Shown: positions 48,213 through 60,166 of the stretch, in pieces
Layout of the letters: each line of letters begins with the position of its first letter
Position numbering within the stretch: position 1 is the first letter of the stretch
Assembly (NCBI GenBank): GCA_947184155.2
Contig: CAMXCT020002026.1
Span: 32,501-96,500, forward strand
Reading direction: 5' to 3'
From: Cladocopium goreaui
Taxonomy: Eukaryota > Sar > Dinophyceae > Suessiales > Symbiodiniaceae
DNA: 64,000 nucleotides
Position numbers and translations under genes: made by a program
Notes under the pieces: model-generated
Told to the model about the DNA's origin: nothing
The model's input: the letters and a program-made list of their open reading frames with translations, nothing else
Database searches by the model: none

Positions 48213-48562
48213 CACAGTGGCCCTGCTTGGTGCCATGGAACATTCCTGTGGAAATTCGTCTTCGACCAGTCAAGCTGCTGATCTTCTGGCAGTCATGCGA
48301 CCTTGACAATATGCCTCTGCATGAATCGCCACTCCACATGGACTTTTCGAATACAGAGAAGTCATACTGGCAAATTGAGTCTGCCCTTCGAAGCTACTTC
48401 AGAGAGATGGGCCTGTGCCACTGTCGGTTGGGATTTCTCGAGAACTACGCTTTTCGTGAGCTGACGGTGAAGACTGTGACCAATCTAGTCACGAGTTCTT
48501 GGACAGATGGGCTTGATCCCATTACTCTTTCGGTCCATTTGTGGGACGTCATCGAAAGTTGA
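48213..48562 (+). CDS. Putative last exon of the host gene
   Basis: The frame is open from about 48122. An ACCTCACAG acceptor at 48212 is a likely start. It reads …RLRPVKLLIFWQSCDLDNMP…, then FREMGLCHCRLGFLENYAF, and ends at TGA 48560-48562 as …HLWDVIES. No domain recognised. As the last coding-like segment before a 2-kb gap it is probably the 3' end of the gene. Confidence 0.5.
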
Positions 48563-48935
48563 AGTGCCATTCCAATGCTTTGTCTCAAAAAGGTGCCACT
48601 TTCGAACTTTAGATACAAGCAGAGCCTGTTGTGCCCTTCGCAAGGGCCCAAAAGCCCTTCCCAGATTGGGGACAGGAAAGACAATATCATCGATTTAATA
48701 ATTGATTGCCTCAAGGGACACTTCCAGAAGATTGATGTGGCACATGAATGCCACAAAATCATAAAAAATCAGTTATTTCTCAATTACACAATCACCGAAT
48801 CTGACCACTCAGTGACTACTGCCTAGGGAGCCACGAGGGCAGCTCAGTCTGTCCGTGGGCCAAGTGGGCAAACACAGTGACAGACGGTCTTGTGGTGATT
48901 TCCTAGGTCCTAGAGGAGATTGGTGGACGTTGACG

Positions 48936-48998
48936 ACGATGACGATGACAATGACGATGAGGAGGAGGAGGAGGAGGATGATGATGATGATGATGGTG
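48936..48998 (+). repeat. GAC/GAG/GAT trinucleotide tract, possibly coding an acidic run
   Basis: Trinucleotides GAC/GAT, then GAG, then GAT give an Asp/Glu run in one plus frame that stays open to about 49219. It may be an acidic linker in an exon, but flanking splice sites are not clear. Confidence 0.6.
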
Positions 48999-48999
48999 A

Positions 49000-50520
49000 T
49001 GGCCTTACACCTGAAGGGAACTGTGGCGGGTGGCCAGGCCGGAATCACTCGCAGATGTGCCGGCCAGCAGAGAAAGGCGCGGGTTACCAGCTGGGAATAC
49101 CAGGAATAGCCATGGTTTGTTCATGTTTGTTCCATAGCAACAGGTCTTGGATCAAGATTGAGATTTTTTTGGAGAGGGACCCGCGGAGTTTAATGATCAA
49201 TTTTTTGAGAGCCTTTTAAGTCTATAAGGCATACTTCGTCCACCGTTTGGAGGACCTTCCCCGAAATCTAGCTTTCAGGCCTAACGCTTGCAGGGGTCAC
49301 ATCACTCAATTTGTTTGGCTTTTCTGGCTGAAGCATAGCTCTCTATGCTATGTATTTCTTCGGGTTTCGCACTTTCTGACGAAGAATTCCATCTCAGTAT
49401 GCATGCATTTCTTGCTTATCCAGCGATTGAAACTCGGCAGGATGATTTACATGTCTCTCACCCACGGAGGTGCGGCTTCGTTGCCTGCTCATCAAACAGA
49501 TGCTCTCACAGCACTTGTTTCATGATTAAGCCAAGGTCGACGTAGACCCCAACTTCATGATCAAACCTGGATACAGCCAGCGCTGGAAGCTGAACTGCTG
49601 GCAAGACAGATCCTTGGGAACCCTTGATGACCCTTGATGGCAGTTGACCCTGGCAAGGTTTGGAGGTTTGGATTTCAGGATTGTCAGGACTGCGCTGTAT
49701 GGGCTAGCTCAGCTCACAAACTTTCTGCCCATGATTGCTTGCTGCAATTCCTTACACTGTAACGTGCTAGGAAACTTCGAGAAATCCTGGATTTTTACAT
49801 GCATCCTTTCAGCAGGGAACCAAGCAGCCAAGTTTGTGCGAAACGTTTGACACATACCACATATATGTTTTAATGGGAAACTTGCTCATCAACCATGGTC
49901 TTTTCAAGAGGCATTATATAAATCTAGGGCTGGGGGTGGTTCACTTCCCACGCTGCTGTTGGGAGCAATGAGAACGAGAATCCATTTTTTCATACGATCG
50001 TGGTATCAGATGCATGGCATGACTGAAACCAGATGCTTTTGAGGCATTCAACACAATGCTTTGCTTCGTCATGGGGCAGAACAGGCAGCTCCGCCAATCG
50101 CAGCATGGCCTCATGGCTATTGGCAATCCATAACAACTTGGGTGTCGAGGATGTTTTTACATCAATAAGAATTCAATGAGACCATTTGCTCCTCACGTTT
50201 GTCCAACTTGCCTGAAATCAGCCATATAGTGCCAAAGACTTAGCCAGTTGGGACTGTTCCATTTCCTCCCTTTCTATCCTTCTCTATTCTTTTTGCATCT
50301 TTTTTCTACACCTGAAGAGAGAGCATCTAGCGCATCTAGCTGTGCAGGCTCAGGTGTTTCCCGGAGCCACTTCCCTCCGTCTGGATGCTGCTTCCAAAGA
50401 GCCCGGAGCAGCACCAGGGGTCCTGTGAAGCCGCAGCTGCCCGGGGTCGAGCTATGGCAGTGATGAGTCCATGGGTGGATGGATGACAGCGACCATGCGG
50501 ACCTTGGGATTGGTCCCATT
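49000..50520. other. No recognisable gene
   Basis: Only short random frames. The frame at 49214-49525 is open for about 100 codons and includes RLEDLPRNLAFRPNACRGH, but shows no domain. Confidence 0.4.
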
Positions 50521-50531
50521 GGTCGAATTAT

Positions 50532-53480
50532 TCCCATTGTCTCAGCTGAGAGGTGCCAATGGCAAGAAGCTCTGACAGGTTTTGAGAGGCTGCGCAATCA
50601 GGCCTGGACTACCCAGACCCCAATAAACTGCTTCCTGGTGGGCTTCCATATTTCTGGTTTACCCAATTGTTCCTTCGATTCTGTTTCAATTCATCTATTG
50701 CTTCTCTCGTTTTTTTTTCCCAATGTTGGCCCCCTGCTTGTAGGGTCTGGAAAGTGTCGTGAGCTATGGTGCTGCAATGGCTGCTATATCCAAAGAGACT
50801 CGCCCACAGTCATTATGGCTGGACCGGTGGCAGTTGACGCAGTCGCTATTCGAGAAGCTTTCACTTCGCCAAATTCGAAGGTCTGTCATCATTTTCAACA
50901 CGATGAGTTCCGCGGCTGTGCGACGCCAGCAGTGGGAGATCTCTCTGTGCCTACTAGGACAACTAACTCGTAAAAAAGTTGTTTTGTTCTGAGCTTGATG
51001 ATAGTTTGAGCATGTTTGAGCTGGAATTTCCGAAATCCTTCTGTGCAACTTGCATTGTTGGCAAATGCTGGCGATAGAGTCACCGATTTACAACTTGCAA
51101 GGGGTCTGTTTTTATCACTATCACGTACTATCACCTGTTTGCCTGAGCTGGGAAGTCAACCAACAGCTCTGACAGGACAGCTTGGAAGCAGAGCATTGAG
51201 GCCAACCCCACAATCCTACGGGTCGGCAATCTCTCAGTGGCAGAATTCGTTGCTGCTGCTGCGAGAGTGCCAGTCACAAATGCTGGAAAGCACGGTAATT
51301 CTTTACAACTCTGTGATCTCAAGCTTGGAACCAGGTGGTTGGCTGTTGGCTGTGAACTTGTTTTACCAGCTCCTGACCAATGGTTTGAACTGCACTAGTA
51401 TCACCTACAATGCAGGAATTGCTGCGTTTTCGCAAGCATGGAGGAGGGCTCAGTGGAGCTTCAAAGAAATTCAGCTGATGGACCTCCGACATTCTGTTGT
51501 ATCCTACAGTTCTTTAATTACTTCAATTGCTTCTAAGAAACACAGCTGGAGTGATGGTTTGGAAATCCTTGTGGAACTCTGCAGGGAGGATTTGCAGCCC
51601 AATGTGGTTACCTTTACCTCTGCCATCGCCACAGAGCGCTGGAACAGAGCTTTGGCCTTGTACACGGCCTGCGGGAAGAAGCAGGCCAATTGGGTTGATC
51701 ATGGGGCCGCAACACAACGGTTGTTTGATACTGTTTGCGTTTAGATGTGTTTAGCATGAATGAACGAGGTATCCTCTCACTTGCCTTTTGCCTGAAAAAC
51801 TGCGCGAGGTACAATCCAATCTCCTTTCCTACAATGCAGCGGTGAGTGCCACAGAGAAAAGTGGGAGATGGCAATGTGCAACAGACTTGCTGACTATTGG
51901 TGCGTGGTCAGGGCTGCAGACGGACGTGATTTCTTTCAATGCGGCGATCAGCGCATGCAACGCTGGGGATGCTTGGAAAGAGGCATTGGAAGTGCTTGCA
52001 GAGCTGCAGACAAGATCTTTGGATGCTGATATCATCAGTTTCAATTCTGCCATCAGCGCTTGTGAAAAGAGCCAAAGATGGCAACAGGCCCTGAGCTTAT
52101 TGGCGGAAGCCCTTCAATCCAGTCCCTTGTTCCCAGATTTCCCAGATTCAACGCCGGCGAAAGCTTTGGTGCCCCCAAGTTTTTGGATCCAATCAGTTTC
52201 AGATGTGAGCAGTTTCCAAAACAGCTCATGTCAGTTGGCCCCACCCAGGTTTGAAATGCACAGCTGTAACTTGTAACGCCTGCATCAGCGCATGCGCATG
52301 TGGCGCGGCCTGGCCCTGGGCCTTGTGGCTCTTTGGGCAGATGACATTGCAAGGACCCTTGCCTTGGTGAAAATTTCATGGCTACTTGGAATTGGGTAGC
52401 AAGTAGGAACCAAAAGACTTAAACCATGCTTGAATATAGCATAATATAGCTTGAATCCGAATGTTGCAGTATGCAGCATGTGAAGGAGTGAGGTGAAGAG
52501 GATATTTGCAGCTGTTTCTGTTGATAAGTACCAACACACACCCTCATGAATCTTTGCTTATTTTTCTTGCTGGCGTGAACGTACACATATTAATTAACAT
52601 GTTGGTTTTGGCAATGTTTGCAAATTGATGTTTTGCTCCCAGAATGGGTTCAAGGGGAAAACATACATGAAGTCTACCAATGTTAATATTTGAATGGTAA
52701 GCCCATGGTTTCCATAGGCTTCCCGTACACTTTTTCTTCAGCCAACCTCATTATTTTAGGACTGGAAGCTGATCTCACCTCTTCAAATGCCGCCATGAGT
52801 GCCTGTGAGAATGGCAGCCAATGGAAACAGGCATCTTGCCAGCGATGCCTGTTTTCATTCCACTCCTGCAACGGCATTTCACACCTCCCGGCCTTCAAAC
52901 ATACTTGTAGCAAGAAAGGATTATAATTTATAATATGTTATAAGCGGCTCTAGAGTGAGGTGGCCAAACAGATGGACATGATTTCTGATGGTCTGTGACA
53001 TTATAGGTTTTTCAAAGTTTTTTTTTTTTTTAAATATGCTCTTGGGAAGTGACCAGCCGTGACGGCCATAGCATCAGGCTCTGCAGATTTTGGTGGATCT
53101 GGATGGCAGGAACATCCAGGCCCTCTCTGGAAGTCACAAGATGGATCTCAAGTTCAGTCGGTTGCCGTGAAGTCCATTCAACAGCCGATTCAAGATATAT
53201 ATATATATAAAATATGATATGTATGTATATATATATACATATTTAAGCAACCCTTCAATAAAATGTCGACATTTCATCCAACAGCAACTTCTCGTTCCTG
53301 TCCTCCCAGGCTGATGTCATTTCCCTCACAGCTGCCATCAGTGCCTGTGCTGCTGCCATGCGCTGGGAGGCAGTGCTGGCTTTGATGCTGCGAGGAGAAG
53401 GAAATGAAGCCACATACCATGCAGCGGTTGCTCGTAGAGCAAACAAACTCTGCCCCCAACTGAACTGCCCAATTTTTGCT
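50532..53480 (+). CDS. Pentatricopeptide-repeat (PPR) protein gene, multi-exon (umbrella)
   Basis: Several plus-strand exons contain PPR units with the dinoflagellate-style core (N/S)-A-A-(I/V)-S-A-(C/T) followed by 'W(K/Q)xAL'. PPR proteins are helical-repeat RNA binders, usually acting in plastids or mitochondria in RNA processing or editing. Exons seen: a small one near 50545 (CQWQEALTGFERLRNQ), 50744-50969, 51016-51744, 51806-52120, 52249-52370, 52759 onward and 53309 onward. At least eight units are visible. The start codon, any targeting peptide and the true 3' end are not identified. Frame changes between exons fit introns, but some could be mutations, so a decayed gene is possible. 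Confidence 0.7.
50744..50969 (+). CDS. PPR gene exon
   Basis: Acceptor GCTTGTAG|G and donor AACTC|GTAAAA bound 226 bp reading LESVVSYGAAMAAISKE, then …IIFNTMSSAAVRRQQWEISL. Both parts match PPR helices. Confidence 0.6.
51016..51744 (+). CDS. PPR gene exon(s)
   Basis: A frame of 242 codons ends at a TAG. It carries three to four PPR units, including ILYNSVISSLEPGGWLLAVN, ITYNAGIAAFSQA and VVTFTSAIATERWNRALALY. The last part after about 51690 is probably intron. The 5' border is uncertain. Confidence 0.65.
   Translation: MSWNFRNPSVQLALLANAGDRVTDLQLARGLFLSLSRTITCLPELGSQPTALTGQLGSRALRPTPQSYGSAISQWQNSLLLLRECQSQMLESTVILYNSVISSLEPGGWLLAVNLFYQLLTNGLNCTSITYNAGIAAFSQAWRRAQWSFKEIQLMDLRHSVVSYSSLITSIASKKHSWSDGLEILVELCREDLQPNVVTFTSAIATERWNRALALYTACGKKQANWVDHGAATQRLFDTVCV
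51806..52120 (+). CDS. PPR gene exon
   Basis: Three well-kept PPR units: LLSYNAAVSATEKSGRWQ, VISFNAAISACNAGDAWKEA and IISFNSAISACEKSQRWQQA. These are the clearest repeats in the gene. The frame runs on to 52276 but loses the pattern after about 52120. Confidence 0.75.
52249..52370 (+). CDS. PPR gene exon
   Basis: After CCCACCCAG the frame reads LKCTAVTCNACISACACGAA, then WALWLFGQM, one PPR unit, and meets a TGA near 52370. It may be the final exon of this transcript or run into an intron. Confidence 0.55.
52759..52845 (+). CDS. PPR gene exon or PPR remnant
   Basis: After CATTATTTTAG the frame reads LEADLTSSNAAMSACENGSQ and WKQA, one PPR unit, then loses the pattern. Confidence 0.5.
53309..53470 (+). 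CDS. PPR gene exon or PPR remnant
   Basis: After TCCTCCCAG the frame reads ADVISLTAAISACAAAMRWE, then AVLALMLRGEGNEATYHAAV, one PPR unit and part of the next. No PPR sequence was seen further downstream. Confidence 0.5.
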
Positions 53481-54299
53481 ACAGTTGTTTGAAGGTTGAA
53501 TCTTTGCATGATCATCGAAGTTTCCCACCGTGGAAAAGTCAAGGTGACTTCTCCAAAGCCAATCACCCTGTAAGGTTGGGGCTTGCGAGCGAGCTGCCCA
53601 GTGGGCGCATGCGTCTTTCCTGCTGAGCCATTTTCGTTGGACTCTAAAGGTGGAAAAGAAGCGTCACCGCTCTGCAAGGACTACAAGAAAGATCCACGAA
53701 GCGATTGACACATGAAATTATATATACGAACGTTCAATGTTCATACATTTTACCATGTTTGATAGATTAAGCAAATAATACACTTTCAACTACCGTCTGA
53801 ATCAATATTAAACAACTAGCAGCTACGGTCCTAATATTTAAACATATTTATCATACCCTACATGACTTTGTACCACGGGCAGCAATAGAACCTTGCCAGT
53901 TCTGCAGGTATGATTGTACCCTTTGCCATTGCAATGAATGTACCGATCCAACATTGGAAAAAAGTCCTGGAATTCTGCCAAATCCATTGAGACTTGAAAG
54001 GAGGGCTATCTATGAATCATGCCCCGTGCCTCTACGAATCAGTACAGCTTTTTTTTGCGTTTCATGGGGTTCCCATAGTACCCCGAAACAGTGGGAAGTT
54101 GCCGAAACCGCAAGGGCAGCTGGGCATGGCCTTTGAAACGCTTGGCCTCCCAATTACCGCGGGTGGAGGCCGGGTGATGCGACGAGTCGCCGGAATCCTG
54201 GAATCAACTTGAAACCTCCTTGGTGTATGTACTGAATGCAACTAAAACATGCACGTATGTACAGGTGTATATATATATATTATAGTATATACAGCTATA

Positions 54300-55019
54300 T
54301 AGGCTACATACATACATGCATGCATGCATGCATGCATGCATCCAGACATCAGTACATACATACAGACATACAGACAGACATACAGACAGACATACAGACA
54401 GACGTACACATACATACAGACAGACATACAGACATACATACACATACACATATATACACATATATACACATACATACACACACATAGACATACATACATT
54501 ACATTACATTACATGACATTACATGACATTACATGACATGACATGACATTACATTACATTACATTACATCACATACATACATTAATTACATACATACATT
54601 AATTGCATACATACATTAATTACATACATACATTAATTACATACATAAATTAATTAGATACATACATTAATTAGAGACATGCATTAATTACATACATACA
54701 TTAATTACATACATACATTAATTACATACATACATTAATTACATACATACATTAATTACATGCATACATTAATTGCATACATACATTAATTAGATACATA
54801 CATTAATTACATACATACATTATTTACATACATACATTAATTACATAGATACATTAATTACATACATACATTAATTACATACATACATTAATTACATACA
54901 TACATTAATTACATACATACATTAATTACATACATACATTAATTACATACATACATACATACATACATCCATACATACATACATACATACATACATTCAT
55001 ACATACATTCATTCATACT

Positions 55020-55058
<39 letters not shown>

Positions 55059-55130
55059 GTACATAGATAGATTAGATTAGATTAGATTAGATTAGATAGA
55101 TAGATAGATAGATAGATAAACATGTACATA
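54300..55130. repeat. Composite satellite block, including a 17-bp minisatellite
   Basis: In order: GCAT and CAGACATA-type units (54300-54480), TACAT/GACAT pentamers (about 54490-54570), a 17-bp unit of TTAATT plus ACATACATACA repeated about twenty times (about 54589-54950), CATA runs, and GATA/GATTA runs (55020-55120). Open frames on both strands here are repeat translation only. Confidence 0.95.
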
Positions 55131-55199
55131 ATGCATATTTGTATACACATGTATACTGTATACGATATATGTATGTATCATCGTGTCATGTATCTCTGT

Positions 55200-58100
55200 A
55201 ATTATACATGTATCTCAAAGTACGATAAGTTTGTCACAGGAAAGGCCTTCTTTAGGACAGTACATTTTTCACAGCTGTTTGGAGTTTGGAGTGTTTGCTG
55301 AAGCTTGTTGATCTTTGCACCGGCTGATAATGGTCTGATTCCAATCTCGCTCGCCCACGAAGCTGGAAGGTGATTCTTGCACCGGTGGACCTCTCACTCA
55401 TGCCACGCCTTCTGCAAGCTCTTTGCGAGGACATTAGTCCGATATGACACGTGGTGAACAATTTCCGATGAGCTTGTGGCTTATGAGGTCTCTGGCGGCA
55501 GGAACACTTCTATTTGAGAATTGTCAGGAGCCAGGTGAGTACATGGAGATTGTGTCCAATGTTCTGACAAAGCAGCCCTTGGTAAAGCCAAGGTACACAC
55601 CAGGCAGGTTTGGCCCCGTGATCATGCTGAGAAATCTGGAAGTGTTGGTGTTTAGATTGATGCACCAGCTGCGAAGTGACGCACTTTTTTGTTGGCCAAT
55701 GTTGGCAACTGGTCATCAGGCGTCTGTGCCAGAGTCGACTTATCTCACTATGTCATGGGGTGTAAAGTGGATTCTGAAGTGACAAATAGATACAAATAAG
55801 GTACTGTAAAATAAGCGAAGACTCTTCATGGGCAATGTTTTTCCATCATGGATAAACCAGATCCAACTTTATATTGAAGGGCTGGACCACATCCACAGTA
55901 TCCTTTTTTGAATTCACAACTCCCCAGCATGTTGCGACTGATTTTTTTCAGGATGATACAAGATTGAGACAGTCAAGCTGCTCAGCCACTAATGTCACAT
56001 CCGGGTCACTGGAACATCAACGCCACAACCCTTGGCCCGCAACAGCCTGGCAGATTTTCGGATGCCAGTCGTGCGCTCCAGTGAAAGCTGGGTGCCCAAG
56101 CATTTTGCGGCCAATTACGAGGCGTGGCACGCAGCAACGCGGATGATATTTCAACAGCTGGATGGATGTGTAAAATGTCCAAGCCACTCAATTATTTCCA
56201 GGGAAGCAGCTTGCTTTTCTTGGTTGCTCGCTGCTGGTCCTGCAGGGCATCGCTTGGAAACGAGTGGTTGGACTTGTTTGGGGACCCACATATCCGAAGT
56301 CTCATCCAGATGCCAGGAAAGGCCACAAATTCCAGATGACGCGGCTGTGATTTTGTCCTACAACTTGCTATGCAAGCAGGTGCTACTGGGAGATCAGCAG
56401 CTATTGGAATTTTCACCAAAGGGATTGGGACGCTCAGGAACTTTTCAAGAGTTAGTGCTGTGTTGATGATCCGCAATATCCAAGTTCTAGTTGCTCTTAT
56501 CCCCCAAGACCGTAACCCTTGTTAATGGCTTTTACATATGACACTGGCATATAAGTTATTTCATCCACGACTTTCACGACTTTCATATTGCTGTCATGAT
56601 CCCATCCCTCGTCTCCTAGAGTCCTAGAGCTGGGTTTCTGGGGATGTTCCAGGTTAATTCACATTTTCCGTGGTTCCCACGATTGTATCTATATATGCCA
56701 AATATATGCACATACTATACGATATTATACGTATTTATACGTATAATTTGTATAATTCCCTTATATCTAAAAACACGACATGTATACATGCATCCATTTT
56801 TTGTGTTATAGTGGTTGACAACCCATATTTGTGTTCATCATCCTCATCAACTTCCCATCAACTTACCATGTTTGTTGGTGAAAACCAGGTGTTTCCCCAG
56901 GTTTTTTCACCACCAGGGCCCTGACCATTTGGCGCTCCAATCTTCTGGGACTGAAGCGTTTCTGCGGGCTCCGCGCTTGGCACGGCAGAGGTGCCCCGGG
57001 GTCGACACGGGGTTGATGTCCAAAAAGTGGGATAGGACTCTATATGATTCAATGGGTATCTAGGATACAATTTTATACCATTTTAACACAACCAAAGATA
57101 TCCAAAGATCATCAAAATCAGGGTTTCATCGCCCAAACAACTAACAACAAGGGCTTCGCAGCCAAATTTCGGATTCAACTCTCCAAGAGTTGAAGGCCAA
57201 AATGGGTATGTAAGCACCAAGAATTACAGATACACTGATGCAGTCACCATCACAAAAGGGATTGCTGAACTTAAAGATGCTCCGAACTGAGATCCTGCCC
57301 AGATGTCCACACTCTTCAAACCTGACTAGGTAAAGGGGAGGTGCCAGCAGGAAGTTCGCTTCAGTTTTCCAACGATGATAGGACCTGTGATGATTCTATA
57401 TTATATATTGTAATCTATGATTTTAAATACACAATTCTACTGTATTCTATTTAGGTTTGATTTTCATACGTTTGAATTGGGATGGTGCTACTCTTGGATT
57501 AGTCTTCTGACTGTGAAGCGTTGGCAGGTGGCGGTTCCGGGTGATGCGGCAGCTCGTCGCGTTCAAAGCCCAGCATGTCTTTTTGTTGCACGCTGCCCAT
57601 GGAAATGATCCTTATCCCTTATGACAAATCCTCCACAAGATGAACGATGGTTGGTTCCGTCTCCATTTGAATGTATATTTATGTATAATGTGCTGTAATG
57701 TACTGTGTATATTTGTGTTAATATGTATATATATAATATGCATACATATGCAATGTAATTCTTATATATTGGTTGTTCATATTCCAACGTATCCAACGTG
57801 ATTGGCTGTATGGCCAGAAAACATCTTCAACTCCAAGCGGCAGTGTTGTGAAAACATGACAGCCACAGAGAACCTCTCCGGGGTGACAGGTACCAGCCTG
57901 ACATCATTTGCTTGCAGCATGTGGAGGTGCATATAATTCTGATAGAGAGAGTGGCCAAATGTCCGAAAAACCAAGGATTGTGAAAAGGAGCTGCCAAGTC
58001 AATAAATTACTTAAAATATCTTAAGATCATATATGAAATCATACAATCATGCGAATCATGATCACATGATGTTACATGTTCCTTTTCTTAAGCGATGTTT

Positions 58101-60123
58101 CGCAGTTTCGCATTTGATAATGCCAGAGGTCCATGTGATCGTTGCCGAAATAAATCTCACCCAAGTCCACACATGGATTTGTTCAGCACAGGCAGAGCTA
58201 AGCTCACCGTTCTGTAGCAGGACAGAAGGCACCAGCTGTGTGGTCAAAATTTGCACACGACCAAGTCACCAACACCTTTGGATATGCTGATATGTTTGAA
58301 CTGGATTGTGCAGAACATGATCAACAGGACTCAAACCGATTCTAATTTGATCGAGATTAGGTTGCAGATGCTTTGGTGCACTGGCGCAGTGATTCTGTGA
58401 TTTGCACGCACCTTTCACCAAGCCAGGCATGACTGGTCCAGTCCAACCCTCAATGACACACCTTCTGCTCAAAGGTCTAAAGAAATGGCTTGTGGCTTTT
58501 GTGGTTATGGCCCCAAAGCACGTGGCACATGAATGTTGATTTCCCTCCGATGGTCAAATAGGTATTGACCCTGACCCATCCCCATCCCATTTGATGGTTC
58601 TATCCCATTACCAACCTTTTTAACATCTTTTGACTGGTTAGTGAAACTTACCCGTTTGATTACCCAATATTCTCCACTCATCCAATGAATTCCCTTGTTG
58701 AGTGGTGTCTAACAGTCATTTTCGATGGTGAACGCCCCCGTATTCGATGGAGAAAAACCATCCCGTCCAGGTCAAACTGGCGAAAGGGGGACACCTGTGC
58801 GGAACTGAGGGCTGTTTGACTCTTCTTAGATGATGTTAGATGGACATCCATAGGACATCCATAGGATCGAGATGATTTTTGTGGATATATAGTGCCAATG
58901 ACGATGGATTGTAAGACTTCATATTTTTTTTTGCATCCTCTGCCACGAAAGTTGCCGAAGATTCGTTCGAATGACCAGACATATTTTTGCTCGTAATAAA
59001 CCAAGTTGGTGATGCAGCTCTGTGCATCCGTCATGGCTGTGAGGCTGAACGAGATCATCAAGAAACTTGAAGAGGAGGTTTCAAATGCTTTGCAGAACTT
59101 GAACTATGTACGTCGCTACATCAGTAACTAGATGACCCCGTCATACCATCATCAACTTATGTTACCAAAGCATCAACAACCACTTTTTACAAACAAAACC
59201 GAGTCATAAGTCATGAGTTATGATTGTGATTGATCATGATGTTGCAATCTGGATGGCAATAGCATCTTTAAATCAGGACTTTGATTGGTGTGCTGCACCG
59301 GCAGGGATCCCAGCTGTGGACTGCGGATGAATGGGTTTGGCACCAGTTGCCAATTAGGCTGTGAAACATGCTGGTTGTGTAATATCTACTATAGGAGTCA
59401 CCCAGTGGTTGTTCAAGAGATAGATACTTGGCGGGGGACACCCCTCTTTCTGATTCACCAGCCACGGTACAGCCAGGGATCGACTGACTGGGCCAATGCA
59501 GTGGTGACCTCAGTGGGACTCAACCAGCTGGTGCCTGGCTCGAGAGCACCCTACTGGACTGGTTGAGTCTGCAACAGCTGAAGTGCACAGATGGTAACTG
59601 AATTAGTACTGAATTAGTACTGAATATTCTTGTTTTGGTATTCAATTTTCTACCCATAGCCATATGCTGATATGAATTGAACAGAAAGAGTCCCGGAGGT
59701 CTTCTGGAAACGCTCCAAGTGGTGCCTTCAGAATTGGGATGGTGTGGCGCCAAGGGACGGGATGAGCGATGGAGTTTCTGCTTGTGGATTTTGGATGTTG
59801 GCTGTGCTTGTGATGAATGGGACCTGAAATCTGACCCAGTTCGAAGATACACTGAATGACTTGATGCAGGTTGCATTTTTCTGCCCTTAAGTGTTGAAGT
59901 GTGAAAAGGGCTCAGCTGACTGAGTTGTACTGGTACTTGCTGAGGATTTGAGGGCAACAAGCAAGTGAGCCTTGTGCCAGCGATGGCTATGACCGATAGG
60001 GAGTCTTTTGCTTACAGCATGTTCATTTGGGGCAACATCATGAAGCTTGAACAAAGGACGCGCACGCACACACACACACATATATATATATACATACATA
60101 TATATGTATATGTATATATATAC

Positions 60124-60166
<43 letters not shown>

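Noticed and set aside
54300..55130. CRISPR-like array because of the regular 17-bp repeats
   Set aside because: There are no unique spacers, and the units are contiguous simple-sequence repeats in a eukaryotic context.
56032..56466. 144-codon open frame as a gene
   Set aside because: No domain, no clear splice borders, and a composition not distinguishable from chance frames nearby.
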